A stretch of 64,000 bases of DNA from Allolobophora icterica (GCA_963556255.1 OY744608.1:26915420-26979419), one strand, 5' to 3'. Positions 1 through 12,190 are shown, numbered from the stretch's first letter. A program made the numbers and translations. The notes: generated from the letters alone by a model not told the origin.

Positions 1-272
1 GAAAATATTGTTTAAGGACGCTTTACTCGTTATTTGTTACCATCAGTGATAGAGATAGAGCAGTATTAATGTGAGTGAAGTGATCAACATCACATTGGTC
101 TGTTGGCATATCAGGGATTTTTTGTCACAAAGCTCTAAACACATAATATACACATAAATTCATACACACACATACATGCATACATACATACACGCATGCA
201 TGCATACACATACATAAATACACACATACTTATATGCATACATAGTGTTACATACACACATACATGCAATGT

Positions 273-342
273 CATACATACATACATACATACATACATA
301 CATACATACATACATACATACATACATACATACATACATACA
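273..342. repeat. (CATA)n microsatellite
   Basis: About 17 perfect CATA units within a longer CACA/CATA-rich tract from 150 to 445. The Met/Tyr/Val-rich frames here follow from the tetranucleotide. Confidence 0.95.
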
Positions 343-2639
343 AATATGCCACAGGTCATCACCATTATACTTTCCACTTCATTCACTATATATTTTCATT
401 TCTTTTTCACTCCACACACGTGCATACACACACACGCAATGATTAACCTCTGACCTCATCAACACATATAACAGATATTTCACACTGAAATACTCTGGAA
501 GACCTATTCCTTTCCCTTCCTCAAAACAAAAGCCAACAATGCTGCTGCTGCTGCTACCTGCAGCATCATGACTTCACAATAGCCAAGACCACCTTCTATG
601 AGTCACTACATTTACCAAATCTATAGCACACCTTGAGCTGATTTGTAGAGAGAGAAAATAATCCCTCATAATCCCAGTACATGTCAGGCCTTTGGAACTG
701 ATAAATTAGGGATTGTAGTAATAAAGGGCTTTGATTAATCACTCCCCACAAAAGCCCTGCACACGTTATTGCAGATATCAAAGCAGCATCACGCACATAC
801 GCTACCTACAGAACTATCGGCTTATGTGTGCAAAGGAGATCTTATCATCTACATATATACATATATACACATTCACAAGACTCTGCATACATATATTTAT
901 ACTACATTCAGGGTGCAAATGAAGCTGGAAGATGTGGAGGAAATATCCACTTAGCACTAAGGGGAGCATAATGACTGGGAAAATACATCTCAACGGTCTG
1001 AGCCAGTGAGGGAGAATTTCCTCCTTCCAGGTTGCAGATCGCACACTTAGTTTATGTATAACTAAGTTTATGTTTTTTGGATATTGGAGCTAAACAGGTT
1101 ACTAGCACCATGCCGACTCCAAGTGCGTGACGTTTGCACCAACAACACAGAGATCTCTGTTCACGTGAGTCGCTAACAACCCATGCAATCTTGCTTTCTT
1201 CCCTTAGCAATATTCTCCACCATTTCCTTCCTCCCTCCCACTTCCCCGACTTCCATCTCTTGATCATATTTGTATCGCTTTCCTGGAGGCTTGTCCGTTC
1301 TAATCCTGTTTGATATCTGGATAGCTTTTCTGCGCCTGTTCTGTGTATGTCTACGTATCTCCCTGTGGCTGTCTGCCTGACTGTCTGTGTCTGTCTGCCT
1401 CCCTGCTTAGCCATTCACCTTACCTCTTCATCCACCTTCCATCTATGCCTCGGTGTGTCATCCAGTATTTGTCCATTCTTTCATGTGTCTGTCATTGCGC
1501 CCTTCGAAGAGTAAGTATCTCTTCATCGCTTTAATTTCTTTCTTTCTTCTTCCTTCCCACAGCCCAGCATCTTTATGTTTGTAATCATCTCCTATCATAA
1601 TTCAAGACCAATAGCCTGTCATAAGCGAAAGACAGATTATCAAAATAAAACCCCGAGCGTATAGTCCTACCGATGTTCGGATGCTTCAGCAAGCGACATA
1701 TTCTCGCTTCTCTCTCGAGCTTTAGGTGATCTGTAAAATCCAAATACATCTTGGTGCAATCCAGTGCAAAAGAGCTCAAGAAATAATACATCACGTAAAT
1801 AACCTTAAAAAGTTCTCTCAATTTTATATTTTCAAATGAAGCTATTAAAGACTGAGACAAAGCCTGGCATCATTTTGTCTGGCTTTGAACACTTAACTTT
1901 AATGATGCAAATCTAGTGAGGCAGTCTCCATTATTCCTTAATGTACAACATTGTACATACATACACATACATATATATAAAAATAACACACACATATATA
2001 CATAGGCATTTATATAGCACCTTTTAAGAAATCTCATATCTTTAATCCAAACTTCTACTGAGCAGCGTAACGATAGTTAGCCTAAAGATTTGCCTAATAT
2101 CCAAAGTTGAAAATCAACATTGCTATACAGCTTCAGGCGTTCAGGTAAATGCCTACCGTACATTTGGTAGGACAGTGAAATGTTCCACATTCAAAGTAAT
2201 TTAACTGGCATAATGCATTGAACAGAAGCATCAAATACAGCAATGTTCCTGTTGAAACCAGTGAGTTCCTGATATATTGCACTTACCCCTAGCCGACAAT
2301 TTCTTTATGTTAATTAGTTTTGCAGCAAACTCAAGTCCTGTACTCTTCTGAATGCATCTTCGCACCACTGAAAAGGCACCCCTTCAAGACAAAGGGCAAT
2401 CAATAGTCATCTCTTATCCTGTTGTAAGTATTAATAATGACGGCATGTCATCGGTTGATAGAATGGTATGATAGAAGTCAATAATTAATAATAATCCATT
2501 GTAAATTGGCAAAAAAATAGCAATAAAAATATTAATAATAATGATAATGATTAGAATAATAACAATAAGAATAGCAAATATCCTGACATCCATATTTAAT
2601 TCCTCCTTCTCTGAGGAATAGTGCCGACTGAGTTAAAAA
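343..2639. other. No gene recognised
   Basis: AT-rich DNA with CA/CATA runs, a (GCT)n tract at 541-556, and a pyrimidine-rich stretch at 1190-1560. Frames up to 120 codons are present, but none has domain-like content or splice context. Confidence 0.6.
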
Positions 2640-3697
2640 TTGCTAAAATTGTACCTGTTTATAAAGCTGGCTAAAAGAATATTATCACTAATTACCGTCC
2701 CATCTTCACACTCCCCTATTTCTCAAAAAATTTTGAAAAATTAATGCAAATTAGACTTACTGATTTCTTGGAAAATTCAATTAACTTAATACCAATCAAT
2801 ATGGATTTAAATCAAACCACTCTACTTTTATGGCATTAATGGACATCCAAAGTAATATAACTGAGGCCATGAATAGCAATAACTACTCCATTGGAATATT
2901 TTTCGACCTAGCAAAGGCCTCTGACACAGTGAATGATTCCAACCTAAATTGGAAATAACATATTCTACAAATAGCAAAGAAAATAGCAAAAAATATCAGA
3001 ATTCTAAAAAGAATTAGGCATTTTCTGCCCTCAAACAATCTATTAAGCTTATACGTACTGTGCTTCACATCCGTTGGAGCGTTAGCTCCAAACAAACATT
3101 TAAGGATAATCAAATCCTGATATTAAACCAAATAAATATGTTTCAAACTGGCCTATTTATGTATCGGTATCATAATAACATGTTGCCTCTGTCCTTTAAT
3201 TGCTACTTTAAGATGGGAGTTTCCATTCATTGTCATCAGACACGTAATGCTAATAAGTATCGTCCTGAATATGCACGGATCAATGCTAAAAGGTTTTATA
3301 TTAAATGTCAGGGCCCTATGCTGTGGAATCATTTACCTGTAGAACAAACCTCGGCACAGCCCATTAGTTGTTTTAAAAACTTGTGAAGGTCTTACATCAT
3401 AAATCAAAGGTCATAAAAATATACTACTTGAATATGTACTTAACTGTTACTTAAGTTATGCATTATTTTGTTATTATTGAATTTGGTTTAGGCGTTAGTT
3501 AAGAATAAATAAATCAAACACTTTAAATGTTAATCGTCCGTCCAGCTAGTGATCATCTCCTGGGTGCCCCAGATAGCGGGACTTGTCCCTTTGTGGTCTC
3601 CATCTACGACACTCCACCTGTTAAAATACCTGTCTGTAACTTATGTTTTGCAAGTTGTTGTGTTTTAATAAACGGATTGATTGATTGATTGATTGAA
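2640..3697 (+). pseudogene. Decayed Jockey/CR1-like LINE with internal deletion
   Basis: Reading across frameshifts gives AKIVPVYKAG, NYRPIFTLPYFSKNFEKLM, MALMDIQSNITEAMNS and IFFDLAKASDTVN, the reverse transcriptase fingers and first catalytic Asp region. After a deletion at about 2945-3060 it continues with the C-terminus: QTGLFMYRYHNNMLP, NANKYRPEYARIN and GPMLWNHLP. The 3' end reaches TTTTAATAAACGGATTG and (ATTG)n at 3677-3697. Confidence 0.85.
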
Positions 3698-3782
3698 TAA
3701 CTTAATAATAATAATGTGAGAATTTACCTGATATAATGCAATAATTCACTCGCTTTTCACAGCATTTTTGGCACTGAGCATA

Positions 3783-3787
3783 ATAAC

Positions 3788-3842
<55 letters not shown>

Positions 3843-4065
3843 TTACAGAGTTAGGCCGGCGACTGACAACAATGTCGGGTGACCCACTCGAGACAATTCA
3901 CTTGTTCCAGCGCCTCTCTATATGCACTCAACGATTTAATGCTGTCGCTTTTCGAGGCACATTTGCACAGTTAATCGTGGACGAGGACCGCTAAACTCTG
4001 GATCTTAACGCTTCTAAGTCAGTTTCAAAGTGTCTGATGGTTCATTTTAAATAATAAAATTTGTT

Positions 4066-4113
<48 letters not shown>

Positions 4114-4135
4114 TATAATAATAATAATAATAAAC
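3783..4135. repeat. Two (AAT)n arrays and the unique stretch between
   Basis: Arrays at 3783-3842 and 4067-4132. The DNA between them contains GCGCCTCTCTATATGCACTC and resembles no recognised gene. Confidence 0.85.
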
Positions 4136-4623
4136 TAAATTTCTCTACCGCTTATCTCTGCCATCGAACGCCTCAGTGCAATAGCTTTTCAAAGCACATT
4201 TGCAAACGAAGACTAGCCATCCCAGAAAAATGGGCAAAAAACATAATAATAAACTTCTCACTTAGCTCACACGTCAATCAGAGTGCTCAGGTGGTTGTTC
4301 AATGAGGAATTGCCATCTTTCTATCTGGGACATTACTCATGCACTGAGCCCTGCTGCGATTGTGCTTCCAACAACAATGACAACGACAATACCAATAATA
4401 ACAATAACAATAACAACAACAACAATAATACCACCAAAGATTTACAGAATGGATGAACTGAGGAATTCATAATATGTTATTGTCTTCAACTAAAGAATGG
4501 ACTTTTAGCTGTTTGGCAAACAAGGCCTTAGCATGTCTCTTTCAGAATTTAAACAAACCTTATGGTCAAGCTTGTCTTTTGGCCTCTCAAGGGAATAACA
4601 GCCATTCCAGAACAGTATCAATA

Positions 4624-4740
4624 TCCATCCATCCATCCATCCATCCATCCATCCATCCATCCATCCATCCATCCATCCATCCATCCATCTGTTCGTCCAT
4701 CTATCTATCCATCCTTCCATCCATCCATCCATTAAAATTA
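4624..4740. repeat. (CATC)n array with variants
   Basis: About 16 perfect CATC units, then degenerate CTAT/CCTT/CCAT units leading into the CGTC array. Confidence 0.92.
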
Positions 4741-4759
4741 AAACCTTCCAACCATCTAT

Positions 4760-5539
4760 CCGTCCGTCCGTCCGTCCGTCCGTCCGTCCGTCCGTCCGTC
4801 CGTCCGTCCGTCCGTCCGTCCGTCCGTCCGTCCGTCCGTCCGTCCGTCCGTCCGTCCGTCCGTCCGTCCGTCCGTCCGTCCGTCCGTCCGTCCGTCCGTC
4901 CGTCCGTCCGTCCGTCCGTCCGTCCGTCCGTCCGTCCGTCCGTCCGTCCGTCCGTCCGTCCGTCCGTCCGTCCGTCCGTCCGTCCGTCCGTCCGTCCGTC
5001 CGTCCGTCCGTCCGTCCGTCCGTCCGTCCGTCCGTCCGTCCGTCCGTCCGTCCGTCCGTCCGTCCGTCCGTCCGTCCGTCCGTCCGTCCGTCCGTCCGTC
5101 CGTCCGTCCGTCCGTCCGTCCGTCCGTCCGTCCGTCCGTCCGTCCGTCCGTCCGTCCGTCCGTCCGTCCGTCCGTCCGTCCGTCCGTCCGTCCGTCCGTC
5201 CGTCCGTCCGTCCGTCCGTCCGTCCGTCCGTCCGTCCGTCCGTCCGTCCGTCCGTCCGTCCGTCCGTCCGTCCGTCCGTCCGTCCGTCCGTCCGTCCGTC
5301 CGTCCGTCCGTCCGTCCGTCCGTCCGTCCGTCCGTCCGTCCGTCCGTCCGTCCGTCCGTCCGTCCGTCCGTCCGTCCGTCCGTCCGTCCGTCCGTCCGTC
5401 CGTCCGTCCGTCCGTCCGTCCGTCCGTCCGTCCGTCCGTCCGTCCGTCCGTCCGTCCGTCCGTCCGTCCGTCCGTCCGTCCGTCCGTCCGTCCGTCCGTC
5501 CGTCCGTCCGTCCGTCCGTCCGTCCGTCCGTCCGTCCGT
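4760..5539. repeat. (CGTC)n array, about 195 uninterrupted units
   Basis: 780 bp of perfect tetranucleotide, one CpG per unit on each strand, flanked on both sides by related CATC/CCAT arrays (4624-4740, 5540-5680). It is open in several frames on both strands (RPSV and RTDG repeats), but these are artefacts of a 4-bp period. Confidence 0.97.
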
Positions 5540-5680
5540 ATATCCATCCATGCGTCCATCCCTCCATCCATTCTATTCGTCCATCCATCTAACTATCCAA
5601 CCATCTATCCATCCGTCCATCCGTCTGTCCGTCCATCCATCCAACCGTCCGTCGGTCCATCCATCCATCCATCCATTCTT
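5540..5680. repeat. Degenerate (CCAT)n/(CCGT)n tract
   Basis: Mixed CATC, CGTC and CTGT tetramers, continuing the same phase as the perfect array and looking like its decayed edge. Confidence 0.9.
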
Positions 5681-5699
5681 CCTTCCTTTCCACTTTCTG

Positions 5700-7447
5700 A
5701 GAAACAAAGGATCAGCTCCACCTCTGGCCAAAAACACTAATAACGTGGCTTGCTTTCCAAGGCACATTGAGAGTGTCAGCAACATCTAGTCGCTCCAGAA
5801 CAATGTCTCACATTGTCTCTTTCACACTTTCTGGAAATTTGACACATTCCAGGAAATAATAAAAAATAGCAACAATCAAATCTAATCAGAAATTTTTTAA
5901 TCATCATAATTTTAATGCACAAGGCATCTATAAATTCTCATTTCCATGCAAACCAGGTTCAACATAATAATGCCAGATATAGATAAATATAAATAAATAT
6001 AGATATAGATAATAAATACCTGTAATAATCATAGACTTAACAATAATAATCATAACCAAAAATGTAGAATTTCTAAAGTGATACTTAAGTCATTGAAAAA
6101 TCTGCAGGATTTGGGTTATAGAAAAATGTGTAGGGCCTACATTTACGTTTAAGTAAAGAACAACAGCCGCTTGTTAGAAAATCACAATCCTAACAGTAAT
6201 AATATAATCCAAATAATAATCATAACAAAAACATACGTAACTATTGATTACCTGATGCCTCTCTTCAACTTTAGTATCCCTTGATCTATGTATCCATTTT
6301 TTATTTCAGTAACCTTGTATTAGTGTGCAACTCTGCATTTCTCCAACACATATCCATCCATCAATCAATCAATCAATGCACATCTTTTCCACAACCTGTT
6401 GCATCGTTTAGCCATGCAAACCACAAATTCAGACACAAATGATTTGTTAAATGTTAGCAGTGCTTACTTTCCAAGCTCTTCCTTCAAGTCATAGAGTTCA
6501 CTAAACTTAGCAACAACTGTGGTCAACCCCGATTGTCCAGCCATGTCCAGCGGTCAATAAACAAGACACAAGTCAACGAGAAACGCTTCCACTTCGTAAC
6601 TCCCGACGTACATCCACTTCCAACCCTTCTAGCACAGCATCTCCAACGACCAGATGCACAGCAGCTTCTGGTCTCCAACTGACGACATGCCACTGCTGCA
6701 GCAGCTGTGGCCGATTCGGTCCATCAGTCCATCCATGATCCATCGACTTCAGCCTAACTACCAGGCACGGAAGAACGTGGTCAATATTGACTTGGCCATT
6801 GGCAAAGAGAACGTACGAGTTGTAAACTTTATAATTAATTTTACACTTCAGCCGCATGTCGCCCACATTTAAAAGCATCATTCCAAGTAAATTCAACTAT
6901 CATTTCATCTGTAATAATAAAATAAGATAATCTGAATGTACTTCACTCGACATCCACTATGAGCAATTTCTTCTCTTAATTTCTTTCGGAAGGCGCGCAC
7001 TGGCCTGCCGCGTGGTCAATCATCTGAGTTCTAGACTATAGCCCTAGATCGGCCTAGTCCGTGCAAATTGCATAGGGCCTATACGTGTTTAGGCCTTTAT
7101 TAGATTAGACTAAGTCTGTAAAATTGCGTTGAATTAAAAGAAAAAACTAACTACAACTTCTACAAGTTGAACTTAGGCTTGTAATATTGCGCGTCTGCCT
7201 TCGGGGTCGTCCATAATGGACATCCACATAAAATTAAGCTACGTTTGAACCTTCTTTCCACTTGCCCTCTTTTGAAATCTTTTGATGAGTGACAGTACTC
7301 CGTCCCCGTTAACTGTGCGACTGCCAACGACCGTTCACGTGGCCCAGGTCGACTGCTATAGCTATGCGCGTCTATTTGACAACTTACAAAGTAGTCTGAA
7401 AGGCTGCGTGGCTAACTCCGTGAGCATTTTGAATTTTAAAAATGTCA
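5700..7447. other. No recognised gene apart from the candidate at 6654
   Basis: AT-rich to 6350, (CAAT)n at 6361-6376, then a more GC-balanced block 6480-7450 with several CpGs. It could be promoter-proximal DNA of an unseen gene, but there is no TATA box or start that I can defend. Confidence 0.45.
6654..6850 (+). CDS. Candidate short coding exon, uncertain
   Basis: ATG at 6654 opens MHSSFWSPTDDMPLLQQLW, then PSMIHRLQPNYQARKN and VNIDLAIGKEN, ending near a GTACGAG donor-like site at about 6812. The base composition is more balanced than the surrounding AT-rich DNA. I recognise no domain and could not find a following exon. The opposite strand is also open over 6573-6896, so this may be chance or a transposon remnant. 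Confidence 0.2.
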
Positions 7448-7455
7448 CTAACATA

Positions 7456-7875
7456 CAGTGGCGGCGATCTTATTTGACAGGTGGGGGGACACTTTAGAAC
7501 TGATCTGGTAAAAAAAGAGTTTTGAACTGATCTGGTCAAAAAAGAGGTAAAAAATTTTTTCGCGCGTGACTGTTGATCTTTTTTGGTGTTTCTTCCAAAT
7601 TTGGGGGTCCAATTTAGGCCTATGCAGTGCTCGAAATGGAAAATTTTACGAAACGGAACGCTAGTCAAAGATATGGGAGCATTCACGTTAATTTCATAGT
7701 ATTTTCCACAATAATTCATTTGACGAACCGGAACGGGAACGCTAATTCATTTGACGAACCGGAACGGCGTTCCGGTGCGTTCCGGTCCATTTCGAGCACT
7801 GGGCCTATGGCGTGTCCCCCCAACTCTAAAAGATTGGGTCTTGTCCCTCTCGTACCCCCGGGATCGCCGCCCATG
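7456..7875. mobile_element. hAT-type MITE carrying a nested MITE
   Basis: 8-bp duplication ctaacata at 7448-7455 and 7876-7883. Ends CAGTGGCGGCGATC and CATGGGCGGCGATC. Interrupted at 7625-7801. Confidence 0.87.
7625..7801. mobile_element. hAT-type MITE, nested, 177 bp
   Basis: Perfect 16-bp inverted ends CAGTGCTCGAAATGGA and 8-bp duplication ggcctatg at 7617-7624 and 7802-7809. The interior repeats a block containing ACGAACCGGAACGG. Confidence 0.93.
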
Positions 7876-7921
7876 CTAACATATATTAAATATATAGCCT
7901 ATATTAATATATTATGATTCG

Positions 7922-7925
<4 letters not shown>

Positions 7926-7964
<39 letters not shown>
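7926..7964. repeat. (AT)n microsatellite
   Basis: About 19 AT units directly after the target duplication region of the MITE at 7456-7875. Confidence 0.93.
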
Positions 7965-7966
<2 letters not shown>

Positions 7967-8379
7967 CCAGGGACGTAAATTACTTTGGTCGAAAACGTGG
8001 GGGTGGGCCTACCAATTTCTTACATACACGAAGCAATTAGGCGAAGACTGCGATCTCTAGGAAGGCACAATAATAAAATATTGTTTGGCATTGCTCGAAA
8101 GGTGGAGGTACAGCACCCCAGTCCAAAAACTGTGGAATACGGGTAGGCCTACCCCTCACACCCCCACAAATTACGCCCTAGACTTTACATTGCGCACCAC
8201 GACTCTGGAACGATATCCCTCCAGAATTCCGCAGATTCTCGGTTCCTCCATCATCATTACCACTCAGTCACTCACCCTCCATCATCCGCCTTAGGCACTT
8301 AATCTATAATCCCGATCTATAATCTATAATCCAGATCTCCCCCCCCCCCCCCCTATTTCTTGGATGGAGCATTTGCTCC

Positions 8380-8616
8380 AATTTTTCTATGGTGTAGACG
8401 CCTCTGTCTACATGGTAGGCTTAGGCTTACTTCTTGCTGCCCATATGCCGTCCCGAGTCAGTCACATGCGGACGACGCCGAGGCGTATACCTGCACTGCC
8501 CGGCGTCAGATGCTGTTGTTGCAGTGCGAGAACCGGGCTATGGACGCTCTGGTGGCCTGGACGTCGTTAAACCGCTTACGGCTTCACCCATTCAATTCAT
8601 CTAGCTGGGTACACGG
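8380..8616 (+). pseudogene. CR1-like LINE fragment, left part
   Basis: Frame-shifted remnants of the reverse transcriptase: HADDAEAYTCTAR corresponds to the YADDTQAYLH box and NRLRLHPFNSSS to SNRLRLNPSKT. It stops at WVHG, where a transposon begins at 8617, and resumes at 12191 with GTRQQLAKL. Confidence 0.82.
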
Positions 8617-9236
8617 CATTAGCGTCGCCACGGGGGGGCAAGGGGGGGCAGCTGCCCCCCCATCCATGCCCAGGCTGGGTCGTGGGATTCGTGCAAATCC
8701 GTTGAGTTTTTTTGGGGGGGGTACCCCTATGTGGTTGGACATGTCTTTCCATTAGGTCTGAAAATATCCAAAGAGCTGTTGCACCGTAGATCAGGAGATG
8801 GAAATATAGTACATTCTTACAGTTGAAGTTGGTGCGGAGCGCTGTAAGAAATTGGCTAGCAGAGTGGCTGCGCTGTGTTGTGGCAGTTAGGCGTGAGTGA
8901 GGGAGCAGGGCCTTGTATGGAAGCAGCGAAGGCACAGAGGAGGAGGAGGCGGATAGAGGAGGATTGTGGCTGAGATGACCCGCTTGGGTGGCTGAGATGA
9001 CCCGGCTGGGTCACACCCAGTGCCGGATTAACTTTTTAGAGGCCTGGCGCAAACAATGCAACAAAACTAAAGTAGGCCTTCCATACAATCAAATTATAAA
9101 AAAATGGGGAAAAAATTAATATATAGAAAAACATACTTTAATAATTTATGAACACAAAATGAAGCTGTGATAGGATCATAGGAGATTTTTTAATTTTACT
9201 TGTTATAGTTCAACTGTTCAAAAATGTTCGTCGAGT

Positions 9237-9419
9237 TTAAAAGTCTTTCCTTCGCGCTTTTAAAGTAGAGAAAGAATCAATGATATCTTGAAAGTCAAGA
9301 TCTGTCAAGATTTCCGACTCAATGTTCAAAAGAGTTAAATTTGCCAATCTGTCCTGGCCCATTGTTGACCTCAAAGATGATTTTATGCGTTTTAAATGAC
9401 TGAATGATCTTTCTCCACT
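9237..9419 (-). pseudogene. hAT transposase, C-terminal dimerisation remnant
   Basis: Sixty residues, beginning SGERSFSHLKRIKSSLRSTM and followed by RLANLTLLNIE, ending KARRKDF and TAA at 9237-9239. This is the conserved hAT C-terminal dimerisation motif (ERSFSxLK..K..LRSTM). It shows the element is a deletion derivative rather than an unrelated MITE. Confidence 0.88.
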
Positions 9420-9824
9420 CAGTGGCGTAGCTAGGATATTTTGCGCCCGGGGACGAACTATGAATTTGGCGCCCCCTCCCCCCCCCCCGTTTTACTATTT
9501 CACATTTTCCACATAATCGAATGGCAATTTTAATTTTTTTTAATGAAATAAAATATGAAAAACACAGACAGTACATGCATGTTTCCCCTTAGTGCTCAAT
9601 GGGGCGCCAAAATCATGCCTAAGAACTTATTTGTAAGTAATGAGGATATAATTGGATATATTTGGGGCGCTAAAATTAAATCTTATGCATTCATTTGTGA
9701 TAAATTAGTTAAAACTGCATCAAATTAAGAGTAAAATTATTTATCTTAACCCTCATTTTGGCGCCCCCTTCCCTTGGCGCCCGGGGACACATGTACCCCC
9801 CTGCCCCCCCCAGCTACGCCACTG
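9420..9824. mobile_element. MITE inside the hAT transposase remnant
   Basis: Inverted ends CAGTGGCGTAGCTAGG and CAGTGGCGTAGCTGGG. Interior rich in GGCGCCCC. The flanks show only an approximate duplication: on the minus strand AGTGGAGT occurs a few bases before the element and AGTGGAGA directly after it. Its ends resemble those of the outer element at 8617-12190, so all may belong to one hAT-like family. Confidence 0.78.
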
Positions 9825-10234
9825 TCAGAGACTCCACTGCAGTTACGACATGGTTGAGGTCCCATCTGCAGCCAATAACTGACCAAATCTTCATTTATAG
9901 TCCACAGAGCAGCCTCTGTTTGTGGCACGTTTCCAACAGATTGATTCTCTTGTTTTAATGGTAGATCTATGGTAGTTTCAGATTTAGGCATATCAATGAT
10001 ATCATTGCTGAAATCAAGGGTGTCTGTTGTTGGCATTAGTGCTGAGACTGCTGAGCGGCCTAAGCCTGAACTGCATCCAGCTTCTGACGCTGAGTCGACA
10101 CCATCTATAAATTGCGGCACTTCTCGTGCTTTTACTGCCAGAAATTTATCAATACTACCACGTTGCTGTTTGCCTACCTCTTCAAGTTCGCGTTTTCTTT
10201 GACGTTTCTGCCAACCGGACTCAAATTTCTTCAT
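9825..10234 (-). pseudogene. hAT transposase, N-terminal remnant
   Basis: Starts MKKFESGWQKRQRKRELEE and contains GSIDKFL and WTINEDLVSYWLQMGPQP, as in N-termini of hAT (ZMYM/Ac-type) transposases ahead of the TTF zinc finger. About 137 residues survive. The frame then enters the inserted MITE, so the residues encoded below 9825 are not transposase. Confidence 0.78.
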
Positions 10235-11479
10235 TTTCTTTAGGCCTACTTATTTTATTTGTTTAAAAATTAAAATTAAAAAAAGAAATAAGCAGCTACA
10301 TAAACACTAAATAGTAGATAATAATATTACATGGAACATACACTGTGTCGTCTGTACCGTACGCACAAAGTGTATAGAAGGCCTTCTATACACTTTGCCG
10401 TACGCATATCTATTTTTATTTGGTGATGGGGTCGATCCGCGCATAAATTGATTACGTCATACGTCATCATTACAGTACACAATTAATTAGTACGTCATCA
10501 TTATAGTAGTAGTACTGTAGAAGGCCTGTTTTTATAATGCCACCAAATTTTATATGCAATGCTTGTTTTAGAAATTAAACATTTTAAATAAGCCGGACTG
10601 TGACTTATATAAACAAATTCGATCAGATAATCGGATTTCTCAATGTTTTTTTAAATTTTTACCCCCGAAAGAAGGCCTGGCGCAAGTGCGCCAGTTGCGC
10701 CATAGTTAATCTGGCACTGGTCACACCAGGTCACCACGCAGCTGGATAAATTTGGGCATAGGCCCCTCAGAAGCATGCCATTACAAGGGTGCGTGGCATA
10801 GCAAGCTAGTGTGAAAGCTGCTGGTGCACAAATTCGCCGGCTTGCAGGTCGCCACAAGGTGTTAGATACAAAGACAGGCTTCTATGCTGAGTCATATGCG
10901 GATAGCCTAAGACGGTCAGTGTCTTCTATACAATACAATACAACTAAAGATTTATAGCGCGCTATAACAGGACTTTTGTACGACATTCCTAGTCATAGTG
11001 CAATGTGAATAGATGAGTTTTTAAATTTTGATTAACTTCTAACACCTAAAGTCTCGGTTTCCTCACGTAAATATAGTCACATTTTTTCACAGATCGAGAT
11101 GATTTAGGAATTTTAGGTGGTTTGATTTATCACTCTTGTCCTGAAATCTCTTCACTGGCTTAAAATCTCTGAACGAATAGAATAGTCGGGTTCGATACCC
11201 GTAAGCCCCTCTAATTCGACTCGGCCTTCAACTCCCTAGGTGGCAGCAGTAAAATGCAGTAAAGCAGTAAAATTTCTATCTCGATTCCTCCTCTTTCGCC
11301 TATAGGGAATGTCGATTCAATTCTAAACACCACCCACCTGACTGTCTGCCTGATTGACCTTTTGAATCTTGACCTGGAACCGATTTCACCCCCACGCCTA
11401 TCGATTTTGATTTGAATAAGCGCCCGTGAATAAGCTGGTTCCCGCGACTTCGCTTTTGTGGGCGCTTAGAAACCTCGAG

Positions 11480-12060
11480 ATTATGATTACGATTCGAAAT
11501 CATCGTTGAAAAATTTGAGGTAAACAAGAGACCAAAATGTACTCCATTTGGCACCAAATGCTTAAAATTGCGTCGGCTTCTGGGGCTCCGCCCCAGACCC
11601 CGCTGGAATGGATGAGTATTCAGTTATGATTTCTAACATCTGAAATCTCAGTTTCTTCACATATAATATAGTCGCATTTTTCAGAGATCGAGATGGTTTA
11701 GGTAATTTTATTTCGAACTCATCATTGAAAAATTGCAGGTAAAAATGAGCCCAAAATGTACCTCATTTGGCAGCAAATGCTCAAAATTGCGTCGGCTTCT
11801 GGGGCTCCGCCCCAGACCCCGCTGGAATAGATGAGTATTCAGTTATGATTTCTAACATCTGAAATCTCAGTTTCTTCACATATAATACAGTCGCATTTTT
11901 CAGAGATCGAGATGGTTTAGGTAATTTTATTTCGAACTCATCATTGAAAAATTGGAGGTAAAAATGAGCCCAAAATGTACTTCATTTGGCAGTAAATGCT
12001 CAAAATTGCGTCGGCTTCTGGGGCGGAGCCCCAGACCCCGCTGGGGGAGCTCACGACGCT
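11480..12060. repeat. 219-bp tandem repeat array
   Basis: The marker CGTCGGCTTCTGGGG starts at 11571, 11790 and 12009, a period of exactly 219 bp, about 2.6 copies, with a diverged earlier copy near 11020-11140. Copies 1 and 2 carry GGGGCTCCGCCCC after the marker, whereas copy 3 carries its reverse complement GGGGCGGAGCCCC. Confidence 0.88.
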
Positions 12061-12190
12061 CCCTCAGACCCCCTAGTCGTTAGGGGCTTCTTGCCTTCGG
12101 CAATCGCGGCTTCGCGGCTTCGGCGCTCGCAATGCTTTTGTTACGTATTTCTTGCCCCCCCCCAACCTCGTAGCCCTGGCGACGCCACTG

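Larger units (their letters stand above)
9018..10719 (-). mobile_element. Internally deleted hAT transposon
   Basis: 8-bp duplication gtcacacc at 9010-9017 and 10720-10727. Inverted ends CAGTGCCGGATTAACT and CAGTGCCAGATTAACT. It retains both ends of a hAT transposase on the minus strand with the catalytic middle missing, and is interrupted by a MITE at 9420-9824. Confidence 0.92.
8617..12190. mobile_element. hAT-type composite element, 3.6 kb, splits the CR1 fragment
   Basis: 8-bp duplication gtacacgg at 8609-8616 and 12191-12198. Ends CATTAGCGTCGCCACGG and, inward from the right, CAGTGGCGTCGCCAGGG. It contains a 219-bp tandem array near the right end and a complete second hAT element at 9018-10719. 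No transposase of its own was recognised. Confidence 0.85.

Noticed and set aside
4474..5592. Long open frames of 270-370 codons on both strands (RPSV and RTDG repeats)
   Set aside because: They arise from the 4-bp CGTC array, which is stop-free in every frame. There is no coding context.
7970..8180. Possible further MITE (CAGGGACGTAAATTAC and a similar inverted end near 8170)
   Set aside because: The ends are only loosely inverted and no 8-bp target duplication could be found.
9746..9824. C-terminal part of the frame 9746-10234 as transposase
   Set aside because: These codons lie within the inserted MITE, and the real transposase remnant stops near 9825.
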